Source of the DNA: Chlorobiaceae bacterium
Lineage (GTDB): Bacteria; Bacteroidota; Chlorobiia; Chlorobiales; Chlorobiaceae
NCBI GenBank assembly: GCA_016931495.1
Contig: JAFGER010000013.1
Location: forward strand, 1 to 56,979
Direction: 5' to 3'
DNA length: 56,979 nucleotides
This document shows positions 10,584-20,306 of the stretch, one piece after another; the stretch's first letter is position 1; the number at the start of each line of letters is the position of its first letter. Below the pieces are notes generated by a model. It had not been told where the DNA came from. It was given only the letters and a program-made list of their open reading frames with translations, and did no database searches. Position numbers and translations under genes: made by a program.

Positions 10584-10964
10584 ATGACCCTTCATCACCG
10601 CTCCTGCATCCGGCTCGTCAATGCTGTTTTCTATGCCCGGCACGGCGTTCATGAGGAAGAACGGCGTCTCGGCGGGCGCTACGAGGTTGATGCCGAAGTT
10701 GTTTTCGACAGCACGGAGGCCGCCGCCACCGACGATCTTTCCAAAACCATCGATTACAGCAAGGCTTATGCGATCATCGGGGAGGTCATGACGGCAGGAG
10801 AACCGGCGGCGCTGATCGAAACGCTCGCCGCGCGGGCTGCGACAAGGCTGATCGAAGAGCTGGAGTTGCCGGAAAGCGTCACCGTGAAGGTGCGCAAGCG
10901 CTCGGTGCCGCTTGGCGGGCTGTGCGATTACGCCGAGGCCGAGCACCGGATCGAAAAGAGGTGA
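10584..10964 (+). CDS. folB: Dihydroneopterin aldolase
   Basis: FolB cleaves 7,8-dihydroneopterin to 6-hydroxymethyl-dihydropterin in folate synthesis. The protein has 126 residues from ATG 10584. FYARHGVHEEERRLGGRYEVD is the typical N-terminal pterin-binding strand with the conserved Glu; TIDYSKAYAII and the C-terminal VTVKVRKRS also match. The open frame runs further upstream to 10374, but that stretch crosses the intergenic promoter region. It lies 4 bases before folK, whose product performs the next step. Confidence 0.93.
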   Translation: MTLHHRSCIRLVNAVFYARHGVHEEERRLGGRYEVDAEVVFDSTEAAATDDLSKTIDYSKAYAIIGEVMTAGEPAALIETLAARAATRLIEELELPESVTVKVRKRSVPLGGLCDYAEAEHRIEKR

Positions 10965-10968
10965 AACA

Positions 10969-11493
10969 ATGGAAAAGGTAACGGCTTACATCGGCATCGG
11001 CTCCAATGTCGGCGACCGGCTCGCTTACCTGCAAGGGGCCGTTGACCAGCTTGCAGGAGCTGAACAGACAAGCGTGACGGGCGTTTCGCGGGTGTATATG
11101 ACCGAACCATTCGGCGATCCCGATCAGGAGCGCTACTTCAATGCCGTTGTGGAGCTGCAAACCTCACTCGATCCGGCAGAGCTGCGCGCCCGGTGCAAGG
11201 CAATCGAACATGAGCTCGGACGCCCCGGCGAGTACCTGCGCTGGAGCCCGAGAACCATCGATCTCGACATTCTCCTTTACGGCGGCAAGTGCATCGAAAG
11301 CGACCTGCTCGTCATTCCCCATGCCGAGATGCACCGCCGGAAGTTCGTCCTCGTGCCGCTGCTCGACCTCGCCAATCCGGAACACCCCCGCCTGCGCCGC
11401 CCCATCGCCAACCTGCTTAAAACCTGCGAAGACAACTCGGTTCCAGTAAGACTGTTAAAAGAATTGCAGCTCCGTCCGATCCGTCCGATCTGA
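10969..11493 (+). CDS. folK: 6-hydroxymethyl-7,8-dihydropterin pyrophosphokinase
   Basis: FolK activates the pterin with ATP just before dihydropteroate synthase. The 174-residue protein starts at ATG 10969 behind the AGAGG ribosome site that overlaps the end of folB. Family motifs are IGIGSNVGDRLAYLQ at the N-terminus and RWSPRTIDLDILLYG, which holds the metal-binding Asp-x-Asp. Adjacency to folB gives two consecutive steps of one pathway. Confidence 0.95.
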   Translation: MEKVTAYIGIGSNVGDRLAYLQGAVDQLAGAEQTSVTGVSRVYMTEPFGDPDQERYFNAVVELQTSLDPAELRARCKAIEHELGRPGEYLRWSPRTIDLDILLYGGKCIESDLLVIPHAEMHRRKFVLVPLLDLANPEHPRLRRPIANLLKTCEDNSVPVRLLKELQLRPIRPI

Positions 11494-11516
11494 CAGATTC
11501 GTCCGATCTCCTGGAA

Positions 11517-11549
11517 GCAAAAAAAGCTGCCAATTGGCAGCTTTTTTTG
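11517..11549. terminator. Bidirectional intrinsic terminator
   Basis: AAAAAGCTGCCAATTGGCAGC with a following T-run forms a near-perfect palindrome between the converging ends of folK and the ArsA-like gene. The A and T tracts allow it to work in both directions. Confidence 0.85.
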
Positions 11550-11571
11550 TTTATCTCAGAAATTTCTTCGC

Positions 11572-12726
11572 TCAGTTCGCGAAAGTGATATTCAGCGTTC
11601 CCTGCTCGAAATCGGCGCCTTCGGTCTTGCGTCCAACCAGAACGTTGGGCAGCACGATGCTCTTGCGGAAGTTGTTGATATCGACGAGCAGCTCGTCACC
11701 CTTGATGTTGACCGCAAGCTTGTCAACCTCGACGTTCGGCAGATAGAGGCTGAGCACATACTTGCCGTTGATCTTTTCGAGCGTCTGGGTGCGGTCATTG
11801 GAGTAGAGCACATCGATCGGATTCCTGCCATCGAACAGCTCCTGGCTCAGCTCATAGAGCCTGTCGGTGTTGATGACCTCCTTGGCGGACTGCTTCGCCC
11901 TGAAAATCGGCACGGGATAGAAGCAGTTGTCGATCACTCTGAGATACTTGGTCTGCTGGTCGATGAGGCTTTGCAGATAGGGGTCTGAAGAGTTCTGCGG
12001 CAACACCTTGTTGACCACCGCCGCGTCGAGCTTGTAACCGAACAGGTTGAGATAGGTCTGCACGCGCAGAGCCTCCTTGATGACCATGTTCTCGGGATTG
12101 AGCACAACCCTGAAGGTCGTGATGCTCTTGTCCTGCAACATGCCGTGCAGCTCCTTCATGTGCTCGTTGACCTCCGGCATGAGCTTGAAGATATTCTTCT
12201 TCGGCATGAAACGGTTCAGGAGCGGAGCGGCGAAACCGATCGCCTTGGAGTGCCAGCCGCCGATCTTGTCGGAGTACCAGCCGTAAGACTCAGGCATACC
12301 GAGCAGGCGCATGGTCTCGCCGGTCGGGGCGGCATCGACCACGACGGCATCGTACTTGCCGGATTTTGCCGCCTTCCAGATGTACCGGAGGCTGATCATC
12401 TCCTCCATGCCGGGCACGATGGCCAGCTCTTCGGCCACGACCTCGTTGGCGCCGTCGTGCATGAGAATCGAGGAGAAATAGGAATACAGTTCGGTCCAGT
12501 TTTCCCTGATCTCTGCAAGAACATTCACCTCCATGGCGAAGAGATTCTTCTCGACCTCAAGAGGAGTCGAGCTCAACTCAACGCCGAGCGCATCGGCAAG
12601 GCTGTGGGCCACATCGGTGCTCATGATCAGCACGCGCTTGCCACTGCGGGCGATCGCTGTCGCTGTGGAAGCGGAAACAGTAGTTTTGCCCACTCCGCCT
12701 TTGCCCAGGTAAAGAATGATTCTCAT
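11572..12726 (-). CDS. ArsA/Get3-like ATPase with C-terminal HSP20-like domain (copy 1)
   Basis: This 384-residue protein starts with the deviant Walker [10 protein letters not shown] (residues 8-16). It has the switch I region [10 protein letters not shown], the A-loop type segment [13 protein letters not shown], and [15 protein letters not shown] (Walker B/switch II). The last about 75 residues form beta-strands like the ArsA_HSP20 domain ([18 protein letters not shown]). No CxxC zinc motif was found. It lies downstream of csmC, csmA and the 744-residue gene on one strand. A membrane-protein targeting or assembly role is inferred; arsenite transport is unlikely because no ars genes are near. 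Confidence 0.85.
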   Translation of the reverse strand: MRIILYLGKGGVGKTTVSASTATAIARSGKRVLIMSTDVAHSLADALGVELSSTPLEVEKNLFAMEVNVLAEIRENWTELYSYFSSILMHDGANEVVAEELAIVPGMEEMISLRYIWKAAKSGKYDAVVVDAAPTGETMRLLGMPESYGWYSDKIGGWHSKAIGFAAPLLNRFMPKKNIFKLMPEVNEHMKELHGMLQDKSITTFRVVLNPENMVIKEALRVQTYLNLFGYKLDAAVVNKVLPQNSSDPYLQSLIDQQTKYLRVIDNCFYPVPIFRAKQSAKEVINTDRLYELSQELFDGRNPIDVLYSNDRTQTLEKINGKYVLSLYLPNVEVDKLAVNIKGDELLVDINNFRKSIVLPNVLVGRKTEGADFEQGTLNITFAN

Positions 12727-12794
12727 GGTGCTAAAAAAACTATGGTGAAAACTTGACTAAAACTGAATATTTGTCTCCTTCCGGCTGCTCGCCA

Positions 12795-15029
12795 TCAGGC
12801 TTTTTTACCCCGCCGTTTGGCACGACCGGCCTTTCCGGAAGGGCGGTGCTGCTGTTCGGAGGTTTTCACGACTGATACGTTCCGTACCGGTTCATCGGAT
12901 TCAATGGTCATATACTCTCCTGAACCGGCCAAACGCTCTTCAGGCTCCGGCGTCTGGTCAAGAGCCGCAAAAATCACCTCTTCAGAGAGAACGATCTCAT
13001 CGGCCTCGGCCTCCGGCTCGGTACCGGACGGCTCGACCGGCTCTGCCTCATGCCCCGGCGCGGATGCAGGACTCTCTCCGATGACAGGATGCTCACCGGC
13101 CAGGCTCTCCACTTCCGGCTCCGGCTCAGCCTGAAGCTCCGGCTCCGTAAAAGGGTTCGCCTCGGCCTTCGGCTCTTCGGCTGCTACGATCTGCACCTTT
13201 TTCCTGACTGGCGCTTCCGGTTCGGGTTCGGAGGCGGATTCGGGAACGGACGGCTCGACAGATTCCGGCCCGGGCTCAGATTCAACCTCCAGCACCGCCT
13301 CAATCGCCATCAGCTCGATGACCGGTATCTCTTCTTCCGGTTCGATTTCGAACGCGGCTGCCACTTCCGTCTCTTCCGCTGCCACGATCTGGATTTTCTT
13401 TCTCACCGGAGTTTCCGGCTCAGATTCCGGCTCGGTTTCAGGCGAAACCTCAGCTGCCGGCTCTTCGGCTTTCGAGAGCATGTTGATCGCGCCACGCCGT
13501 TCTTCGTCGTAGCTCATCAGCTTCTGGGCGATTTCGGCTTTCGCACCGCTCCCCTCTTCGGCCCTGATGGCAAGCTTTTTGCGTCGCGCTCCCGTTCCGC
13601 CTTCTGCCGGCTGGCTGGCCGGAGCTGCTGCCGGCGCAGGCTCGACAGGCCCGGGAACCGGCGCTTCACGCTCCGATTCTTCGTAGCTCATCAGCTTCCG
13701 GGCGATCTCGTTGTCGTCCTCCATCCTGATGGCGAGTTTCTTGCGACGGCCACCGGCATCGGCATGGTCATCGTCCTTCGCAGCGCTTCGGTCTGACGAG
13801 CCGCTCTCGTCGCGTGATGCGACCGACTCATCGCCACCGGCAAAAAGACCAGCTCCCGCGCTCTCCTCTTCATCTCTGATGCTGATCTTTTTACGCCGGA
13901 TCGTCGAAGAATCATCTTCTGACTCCTCCTCGAACGGGCTCTTCCTCGGCCTCGAGACGGTACGCTCATCCCGTTCGGACTCGGCGCCTGCCGGAGGCGG
14001 ACTCTTTTTGCCGCCGCCGCTGCCGAGGCCGGTCATCTTGATGATCTTGCCAAGAGAGCCGATCATGCCATCATTCACCACGGCGGTCTTGATGGCATTG
14101 ATGACGAAACGCTCGGCGAGAGGATTGCCGGCAATGTTGGCCAGCAGCTCGTTCAGCGCGGTCAGCACCGTAGCCACATCGCCGGGCACATGCTGAAGAT
14201 CCTTCATCACCTGGTCGCGGAGCTTGAAGGGCGCATCACCAACCATATTTTTGATCTGATCGGCAATCCGCTTCAGCGAAGCCGGATCGGTGGGAAGCAT
14301 CGCTTCGAGGCCGCCGGGCGGAGCAAATGGAGCCCCCGGCCCGGGCATTCCCATCCTGCCGGAACGGGGCCTTTCACCATAGCCTCCAGCCTGTGGCGAA
14401 GGGGGCTGCTGACCCGGATGACCACCCATCGCCCGATACTGTTCGAGCAGATCCTGGCCATACCCGATCCCCGCATCGGGAACCGGCATCTGGGGCGTTT
14501 CAGGCGTTTCGAGCGGAAGGGAAATCATCCTCGGCGGGCAGACGCTTCTGGCCGCCTGAAGAATCCGGGCGGCTGCGTCCGGAGGAATCTCGTGACGGTA
14601 ATTGACTCCGAGATAATCCTGTATGGTCGATTCGACTACCGTCTGGAGCCGGATGATCATTTCAGCTTCGGGAATTTCAACCATGTCGAAAATCACGAAC
14701 ACAGGCTCCTTGCCCTCGCGCCGTATCTTGAGGTTCATGGTCGCAAACGCGCTGTCCTTGTTTCGGCTGTTGACCGAAACCGCGCCGAGAGTAAAGCGGT
14801 CAAGATAATCTTTGGAAGCCCCCCTCGCCCAGAGATAGAGCGCCCTGTCAGAGAAGATCAGGTAGTCCTGATAAACAATATTGCCTACACGCTCCTGGTG
14901 AGACTCGTAAAAAACCCCATCAAAAAAAGCGATGGGAGTCTCCCCTTCGCCCATCAGGCGTTTCTGGAAAAACTCGGTCACATCGCCCAGCTCAGTCTGT
15001 CCCGAGATATAGAGAGAAAAATTAGCCAT
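12795..15029 (-). CDS. Acidic, repeat-bearing protein of the chlorosome gene cluster
   Basis: Not recognised as a known family. It has 744 residues. The N-terminal about 150 residues look folded, possibly PH-like (NIVYQDYLIFSDRALYLWARG, KIRREGKEPVFVIFDMVEI). A Pro/Gly-rich linker follows (about 165-240), then a conserved-looking helical block (about 255-340). From about 345 onward the chain is strongly Glu/Pro-rich and disordered, and carries at least five copies of a short basic motif: RRKKISIRDEE, RRKKLAIRMED, RRKKLAIRAEE, RKKIQIVAAEE, RKKVQIVAAEE. Two copies are followed by ELA/IA-rich RKLMSYEE or QKLMSYDEE. The end is basic (KAGRAKRRGKKA). No signal peptide or membrane span was seen. Confidence 0.75.
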   Translation of the reverse strand: MANFSLYISGQTELGDVTEFFQKRLMGEGETPIAFFDGVFYESHQERVGNIVYQDYLIFSDRALYLWARGASKDYLDRFTLGAVSVNSRNKDSAFATMNLKIRREGKEPVFVIFDMVEIPEAEMIIRLQTVVESTIQDYLGVNYRHEIPPDAAARILQAARSVCPPRMISLPLETPETPQMPVPDAGIGYGQDLLEQYRAMGGHPGQQPPSPQAGGYGERPRSGRMGMPGPGAPFAPPGGLEAMLPTDPASLKRIADQIKNMVGDAPFKLRDQVMKDLQHVPGDVATVLTALNELLANIAGNPLAERFVINAIKTAVVNDGMIGSLGKIIKMTGLGSGGGKKSPPPAGAESERDERTVSRPRKSPFEEESEDDSSTIRRKKISIRDEEESAGAGLFAGGDESVASRDESGSSDRSAAKDDDHADAGGRRKKLAIRMEDDNEIARKLMSYEESEREAPVPGPVEPAPAAAPASQPAEGGTGARRKKLAIRAEEGSGAKAEIAQKLMSYDEERRGAINMLSKAEEPAAEVSPETEPESEPETPVRKKIQIVAAEETEVAAAFEIEPEEEIPVIELMAIEAVLEVESEPGPESVEPSVPESASEPEPEAPVRKKVQIVAAEEPKAEANPFTEPELQAEPEPEVESLAGEHPVIGESPASAPGHEAEPVEPSGTEPEAEADEIVLSEEVIFAALDQTPEPEERLAGSGEYMTIESDEPVRNVSVVKTSEQQHRPSGKAGRAKRRGKKA

Positions 15030-15218
15030 TTACCGCTTCCGGTCACGTTACCTGTAAAATCAGTGAATCATCGATAATCGAACTGACAAAATATGAAAAC
15101 AAAAATAAATTACGTAACACCGAGACGTGATTCGGCAACGGAAGAGCGCCTGAGACACGCAAAGAAGAGCCGGTTCCGGGCAGCAGGAGATGGCGAGAGG
15201 AGTATAGGGGATAAAACT

Positions 15219-15257
15219 AAAAAAGCAGTGACGGCGCAAAACCTGTCACTGCTTTCA
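15219..15257 (-). terminator. Intrinsic terminator downstream of csmA
   Basis: On the minus strand AAAGCAGTGAC and GTCACTGCTTTTTT form an 11-bp stem followed by a T-run, 22 bases after the csmA stop. This should separate the very highly expressed csmCA message from the 744-residue gene. Confidence 0.88.
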
Positions 15258-15278
15258 GAATCTTGTTGAACGGTCTGC

Positions 15279-15518
15279 TTATTTGGCAAACTTCGACTCA
15301 ACTTCTTTGGTCGGAACGGCATAGCCGGAAACCTCGGGTGAAGAACCACGAAGGCTGCCGCCACCCATGGAACCATAGGCATTACGGTTGATCCTCATGG
15401 TGCCTTTGCCCAGCGAATCGAACAGCATACCGACGGTCTCCCAGTGACCCTCGACCATGACTTCGAAAATGCGGCCTGCGGCGGCTAAGATGTCGGTAAA
15501 GACGCCTCCTCCACTCAT
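15279..15518 (-). CDS. csmA: Chlorosome baseplate bacteriochlorophyll a-binding protein CsmA
   Basis: CsmA builds the paracrystalline baseplate of the chlorosome and binds BChl a. It passes energy from the BChl c core to the FMO protein. The 79-residue sequence is essentially the known Chlorobaculum CsmA precursor. The pigment-binding His25 sits in EGHWETVG. The known mature form is about 59 residues after removal of a C-terminal extension, here the [19 protein letters not shown] tail. A strong ribosome site (AAGGAGG) lies 5-6 bases before the ATG. It follows csmC with a 157-base gap and is closed by a terminator. Confidence 0.98.
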   Translation of the reverse strand: MSGGGVFTDILAAAGRIFEVMVEGHWETVGMLFDSLGKGTMRINRNAYGSMGGGSLRGSSPEVSGYAVPTKEVESKFAK

Positions 15519-15675
15519 AACTCCTCCTTTTGGAATTTAATTGACGGAAAAAACAACGTTCAAAAATGAGACTTAAGACAAAAATAAGCGAATAAACGAA
15601 AAAACACAAATTAAAAGATTTTAAGCGCCCTCCTGCCTTTCATCCCGGCCGGACGACGGGGCCGTAGTGAAAATC

Positions 15676-16095
15676 TTATTTTTTCACGGTGGTTTTCTGG
15701 AACGAACCGGCAAGATTCTTGACTGCCTCGGAAGCCGAAACACCAGCGTCACCAACCGCCCTGGCTGCGTTGCCTGTTGCGTTTTCGACGTTCTTGACGG
15801 CATCATTGTACAGGTCACCAGCCGAACGGGAAACATCCTTGACGGTAATGGCAACACGGTCGATGGTCTCGCCCACAACACCGCCAGGACCGCCGAGAAT
15901 GTTGCCGATACCCGACGCATCGACCAGCGAACCGACCGTTCCTGCAACCGTCTCGACAACGCTGCCGGCAATTTCAAGCCCGCCGACAATAGCACTCTGG
16001 CCGGTCAGGAGTACACTTTCGGCAAGAAAAGTGAGCCTGTCGGTGAAATCGAGTTCCTTAAAATCTTTGCGAAGTTTCTGATACGATTCTGACAT
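15676..16095 (-). CDS. csmC: Chlorosome envelope protein CsmC
   Basis: CsmC is one of the chlorosome envelope proteins of the CsmC/CsmD motif family. The ATG at 16095 follows AAGGAGG and gives 139 residues; the frame is open further upstream but without a matching start. The N-terminal part is charged ([19 protein letters not shown]), followed by a glycine/alanine-rich amphipathic middle ([32 protein letters not shown]) suited to a lipid monolayer surface. There is no signal peptide. The order csmC-csmA agrees with the known csmCA operon. Confidence 0.92.
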   Translation of the reverse strand: MSESYQKLRKDFKELDFTDRLTFLAESVLLTGQSAIVGGLEIAGSVVETVAGTVGSLVDASGIGNILGGPGGVVGETIDRVAITVKDVSRSAGDLYNDAVKNVENATGNAARAVGDAGVSASEAVKNLAGSFQKTTVKK

Positions 16096-16214
16096 TGTGT
16101 CCTCCTTTATTCCGACCGCCGTCGCGGCCCGGAGTTGCTGTTGTGTGTAAAAAACGGTAATGAGCAAAAAACTAATAAAAAAACACCCTTGCTCAAACAG
16201 GATTCCTCACCGCG

Positions 16215-17432
16215 TCAGGCCTTGTGATACTCCCTGGTCCGGTGATGCTGCCCCTGCTTTTCGAGATCAAACGGGATGTGCAGCCACTTGTCGCGGAAAA
16301 CCGCGTCACCAGGTTCCAGACCGGTGAGGCTGATCGGAAGGGTGATGATCTTGCGCTGGTTGCCGATCTGCACGTACAGTTCGTCGCCGGTGACCCACAC
16401 GTCAATATCGACCGGGTTGGCGAACATGAGCTTGAGCTGCACCTCATAGAGGTCGCCCTTGCGGACAAACTTGATCGGCGGCTCGTCGTACATCATGTCT
16501 GATGGATCGGTATCGCCATACATATCGCGAGCAAACACTTCGAGGGACTTGACGCCGACGATCTCCTGATCGTACATCTTGAGCTTTTTGACCGGAAGCG
16601 GAGAGAACCCCTCTTCGATCTCACCGAGATATTTCTGCTGAATGCCTTTCCACTTTTCGAGGTAACCGCTGTTCTCCTGCGTGTCGAGCAGCTTGTTGAC
16701 CAGCACCATATCGACCTTGAAGCCGTAAAGGTTCAGATAGGTCAGGGCGCGCATGGTCTCCTTGATCGACATCTTCTCGGCGTTCATCACCAGCCTGACG
16801 GTCGATTTGACGTTATCAGTGAGAATCTCGCGGATGTCCTCAAGCTCGTCGAAAACCTGATCGACCGACTCGATGGCATCTTCCGGAGGAATGTAGTAGG
16901 CGATCTTGTCCGACATCTTGGAGAGCGGCTTGCTGAGCGGACGGACAATATATTTGTTGACGTTCTTGACCGCCTTCATGCCCCACGAGAGGGTGTCGGG
17001 CAGCGAAAGAAGGCGAAGCGTTTCGCCGGTCGGCGCCGTGTCGAGCACGAGCGCGTCGTACAGGCCGGCGGATTTGTAGCGTTTGATCCTGAGCAGGGAG
17101 AACAGCTCTTCCATGCCGGGCAGAATCGTCATTTCATCGGCCATGACGCCCGAAACACCCTGGGCCATGAAAATGCGGGTGTAGTACTTCTGTACCGAAT
17201 GCCAGTTCTCCTTGAGGTCAACGTAAGGGTTCACCTCGATGGCGTGCAGATTTTCCTTGATTTTGGTCGGCTCGGCGCCAAGCTGGAGGTTGAAGGAGTC
17301 TGAAAGGCTGTGGGCAGGATCGGTGGAAAGCACGAGCGTGCGATGTCCCATTTCGGAAAGACGGACTGCCGTGGCGGCAGAGACGCTTGTCTTTCCCACA
17401 CCACCTTTTCCAGTAAAAGTTAATATACGCAT
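16215..17432 (-). CDS. ArsA/Get3-like ATPase with C-terminal HSP20-like domain (copy 2)
   Basis: This 405-residue paralogue of the gene at 11572-12726 has Walker [10 protein letters not shown] near residue 10, STDPAHSLSD for switch I, and LVLDTAPTGETLRLL for Walker B/switch II. The C-terminal about 80 residues form an ArsA_HSP20-like beta domain (LKLMFANPVDIDVWVTGDEL). The C-terminal tail is His/Arg-rich. It lies just upstream of csmC on the same strand, so the csm genes are bracketed by the two ATPases. A role in delivering or assembling membrane or chlorosome envelope proteins is plausible but unproven. Confidence 0.85.
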   Translation of the reverse strand: MRILTFTGKGGVGKTSVSAATAVRLSEMGHRTLVLSTDPAHSLSDSFNLQLGAEPTKIKENLHAIEVNPYVDLKENWHSVQKYYTRIFMAQGVSGVMADEMTILPGMEELFSLLRIKRYKSAGLYDALVLDTAPTGETLRLLSLPDTLSWGMKAVKNVNKYIVRPLSKPLSKMSDKIAYYIPPEDAIESVDQVFDELEDIREILTDNVKSTVRLVMNAEKMSIKETMRALTYLNLYGFKVDMVLVNKLLDTQENSGYLEKWKGIQQKYLGEIEEGFSPLPVKKLKMYDQEIVGVKSLEVFARDMYGDTDPSDMMYDEPPIKFVRKGDLYEVQLKLMFANPVDIDVWVTGDELYVQIGNQRKIITLPISLTGLEPGDAVFRDKWLHIPFDLEKQGQHHRTREYHKA

Positions 17433-17679
17433 GAACCAGGCATTGGAAGTTTGTTATACAGCCAAGATCGTAAAGATATACTTCTCCACTCATTCTGCAA
17501 AGCAACATTCACCAACAATCCGCCCCCGCCAAAAAAGATGGCGCCGCAAGCCTCATCCGGAAGGGCCGGTGCATTTGCAAAATCGCCGCCGGGACTCTTA
17601 ATTACGGACAGATTGTGTTCCGGCGTTTTCCCGAATTGTCGCGACTGCCCGAGAGCCGCGACCAACAAAGCTTGCAGCC

Positions 17680-18474
17680 ATGCTCCCATCCAGCACCATC
17701 CGCGACCTCAAAACCCGCATTGCCGGCATCCGCCCGGCCGGCCCGGAGGTCTCGATCATCTCGATGCCCTGCCCGGAAATTGCCGCAACCGCCCGGCCAG
17801 GCAACTTCGTCAATATCAAGATCACCTCGTCGGATCAGCCCTTGCTCCGCCGCCCTTTCTGCATTCACAACGTGGATGGAGAACGGATCGAGGTCATGGT
17901 AAAAAACGTCGGGCGCGGCACGGCGATGCTCTGCGAAGCTGCCTGCGGCGATGACCTGCTGGTGCTCGGACCGCTTGGCAATTCGTTCGGCACCGATCCA
18001 GAAGCGTTCGACGCCGCGCTCTGCGTTTCGGGCGGCATCGGAACCGCGCCGATGCGCTTCCTCGAAACGGCGCTGGCAGACCAGGGAACGCCATTTCACC
18101 ATCTGATCGGCGGAAGAAGCCGCACCGACCTTCTGACCGCCGGCCTCACAAACGTCAGCACCGCAACCGATGACGGCTCGGAAGGCTTCCACGGCAACGT
18201 CGTCCAGTTGCTCGAACACCACCTGGCCAGCCAGAAACCGGACACGCGCTTCAAGGTGTTCGCCTGCGGCCCCAACCCGATGCTCAAAGCGCTGGCCCGC
18301 TTCTGCCGGGATCGCGGTATTCCGTGCGAGCTGTCGCTCGAATCGGTCATGGGCTGCGGCATCGGCATCTGCTATGGCTGCATGGTCGAGCTGCAGAACG
18401 CCGACGGGCAGAAAGAGAGCATCCTGCTCTGCCGCGAAGGTCCGGTCATCAACGGGGAGCGATTTACCGCATGA
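17680..18474 (+). CDS. pyrK: Dihydroorotate dehydrogenase electron-transfer subunit
   Basis: PyrK passes electrons from the class 1B dihydroorotate dehydrogenase PyrD to NAD through FAD and a [2Fe-2S] cluster. The 264-residue protein has the FAD-binding segment LLRRPFCIHN, the NAD-binding glycine motif VSGGIGTAPM, and the C-terminal cluster ligands C226, C231, C234 and C251 (CGIGICYGC...C). There is no pyrD gene beside it in the window. It is divergent from the ArsA-like copy 2. Confidence 0.92.
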   Translation: MLPSSTIRDLKTRIAGIRPAGPEVSIISMPCPEIAATARPGNFVNIKITSSDQPLLRRPFCIHNVDGERIEVMVKNVGRGTAMLCEAACGDDLLVLGPLGNSFGTDPEAFDAALCVSGGIGTAPMRFLETALADQGTPFHHLIGGRSRTDLLTAGLTNVSTATDDGSEGFHGNVVQLLEHHLASQKPDTRFKVFACGPNPMLKALARFCRDRGIPCELSLESVMGCGIGICYGCMVELQNADGQKESILLCREGPVINGERFTA

Positions 18475-18588
18475 TTTGATCAATAAGAAATAATCATGTA
18501 GTTTGCCCGTCAATGCACGAAATCTGAAAGTCCCCGACCCGCAACGCCGGAATCGGAGACAGAACCATAGAAAATCACGCACACCATT

Positions 18589-19089
18589 ATGGCACGAGGC
18601 TTGAACAAAGTTATGCTGATAGGCCACCTCGGCAACGACCCGGAACGGCGCGAAACCGCATCCGGCCAGACCGTCGTCAACTTCAACCTTGCAACCAGCG
18701 AAGGGTTCAAAGACAGCGGCGGCAACTTCCAGGAGCGCACCGAGTGGCACCGGATCGTCGCCTGGGGCAAGCTGGCCGACATTTGCAGCCAGTACCTCAA
18801 GAAAGGCCGCCAGGTCTATATCGAAGGCCGCCTGCAGACCCGCTCGTGGGACGACAGCAAGACCGGCGAAAAGAAGTACGCCACCGAAATCGTCTGCAGC
18901 GACATGCAGATGCTTGGCGGAAGAGAGGGTGGCGGCGGCATGGGCGACTCCTCCTCCGCCTCCTCCTGGTCGCAGGATCGCGCCGCTTACTCACGCCCGT
19001 CGCGCCCCGAACCTTCGTCCGGAGATTACGGCAGCCGCCCTTCGTCGCCCGGCCCGCAGGAGTTCGAAAAGGACGACCTCCCCTTCTGA
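18589..19089 (+). CDS. ssb: Single-stranded DNA-binding protein
   Basis: The 166-residue protein has an OB-fold in the first about 110 residues ([47 protein letters not shown]). A Gly/Ser-rich linker follows, then the acidic tip DDLPF that binds partner proteins. It is followed 25 bases later by holA, so two replication genes lie together. Confidence 0.97.
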   Translation: MARGLNKVMLIGHLGNDPERRETASGQTVVNFNLATSEGFKDSGGNFQERTEWHRIVAWGKLADICSQYLKKGRQVYIEGRLQTRSWDDSKTGEKKYATEIVCSDMQMLGGREGGGGMGDSSSASSWSQDRAAYSRPSRPEPSSGDYGSRPSSPGPQEFEKDDLPF

Positions 19090-19114
19090 CCAACGACTTT
19101 GGCAGTGACCCCGC

Positions 19115-20155
19115 ATGGCTGACCTGAAAAAACAGATCGCATCAGGCAAGATCGCGCCGGTCTATTTCTTTCAGGGGCCTGAAAGCTGGCTCAAGGAGGA
19201 GATTGAAACGCAGCTGAAGGCCTCGCTCTTTCCCTCGGAAAGCGAGGCCGCCCTGAACACGATGCTGCTGTACGGCCCGGACGTCACGCTGGGCCAGATC
19301 ATTTCGGCTGCATCGGAGTACCCGATGTTCACCGAAAAAAAACTGGTCATCGTCCGGCAGTTCGACAAGCTGAAGAAAGTGACCGGCAAGACCGAAAGCC
19401 AGCAGCAGGAGGCGTCGCTGGCGCGCTACCTTGCCAATCCGGCCACGTTCGCCGTGCTGGTGCTCGATGCGGACGAGGTCGATAAAAAGGAGCTTGAGAA
19501 GTCGCCGTACAAACAGCTCAAGCCCTTCCAGCACGACTTTCCGGCGGTCAAGCACCCCGACGTCTTTGCCGCCGAGCGTGCGCGCGAGGCTGGTTGGGAG
19601 TTCGACCCCGACGCCCTCAAGACTTTTGCCGGGTACATCGAACCCTCGTCGCGCCTGATCTGTCAGGAGATCGAAAAGCTCACCCTGTACGTCACGGATA
19701 AACGCGCCGAGCGGCGCATCACCCTCGACGACGTCTGCCAGTGCGTCGGGATTTCCAAAAAATACAACGTGTTCGAGCTCGAAAAAGCGCTGGTCGGCAA
19801 GAACCTCCGGCTTTGCAGCGGCATCGCCCTAATGATTATGGAGCAGGAGGGGCAGAAGGAGGGGCTCATGAACATTGTGCGCTACCTGACCACCTTTTTC
19901 CTGCGCGTCTGGAAGCTTCAGACGCCGGGCATGCAGCAACTGTCGCTCAAAGACACCGCCGCCGCGCTCGGCATGTACGGACGGCAGGAGTACTTCGCGA
20001 AAAACTACCTCGACTACGCCCGCCGCTTCAGTCTCCCCGAAACCGAGCGGTCACTGCGCGCCCTGCGCGACGCCGATGCCGCGCTCAAAGGCATTATCCA
20101 GTCACCGGACGACAAGTTCACGTTGCTGAAGATGATGCAGGAAATTTTGGGGTGA
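19115..20155 (+). CDS. holA: DNA polymerase III delta subunit
   Basis: HolA is the clamp-loader subunit that opens the sliding clamp. The 346-residue length is normal for the family. Recognisable parts are [15 protein letters not shown] at the N-terminus, [14 protein letters not shown], the [12 protein letters not shown] strand, [13 protein letters not shown], and the C-terminal collar-domain helices ending [12 protein letters not shown]. It is probably transcribed with ssb. A CAGGAGG/CCTCCTG inverted repeat lies between it and the convergent SDR gene. Confidence 0.9.
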   Translation: MADLKKQIASGKIAPVYFFQGPESWLKEEIETQLKASLFPSESEAALNTMLLYGPDVTLGQIISAASEYPMFTEKKLVIVRQFDKLKKVTGKTESQQQEASLARYLANPATFAVLVLDADEVDKKELEKSPYKQLKPFQHDFPAVKHPDVFAAERAREAGWEFDPDALKTFAGYIEPSSRLICQEIEKLTLYVTDKRAERRITLDDVCQCVGISKKYNVFELEKALVGKNLRLCSGIALMIMEQEGQKEGLMNIVRYLTTFFLRVWKLQTPGMQQLSLKDTAAALGMYGRQEYFAKNYLDYARRFSLPETERSLRALRDADAALKGIIQSPDDKFTLLKMMQEILG

Positions 20156-20212
20156 GGAAGGAGGAGGAAGACCAGTGGACAGAATGATCGGATAAACAAT
20201 CCCACATTCAGG

Positions 20213-20246
20213 AGGGCTTTGGCCCGACGGACGTTGAACCTCCTGC
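20213..20246. promoter_or_regulatory. Inverted repeat between convergent genes
   Basis: CAGGAGG and CCTCCTG lie about 20 bases apart between the convergent ends of holA and the SDR gene. Without a U-run it is a weak terminator candidate; it may be incidental. Confidence 0.3.
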
Positions 20247-20306
20247 ATGTTCTTCAATTGCCCCGGCTTTCAAGCATGAGAGCATCTCCCCCCATTCATA
20301 ATTTTC

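Noticed and set aside
11572-12726. Arsenite-transport ATPase
   Set aside because: ArsA similarity is real, but there is no arsB, arsR or arsC nearby, the protein is a single-domain form with an HSP20-like tail, and the neighbours are chlorosome genes.
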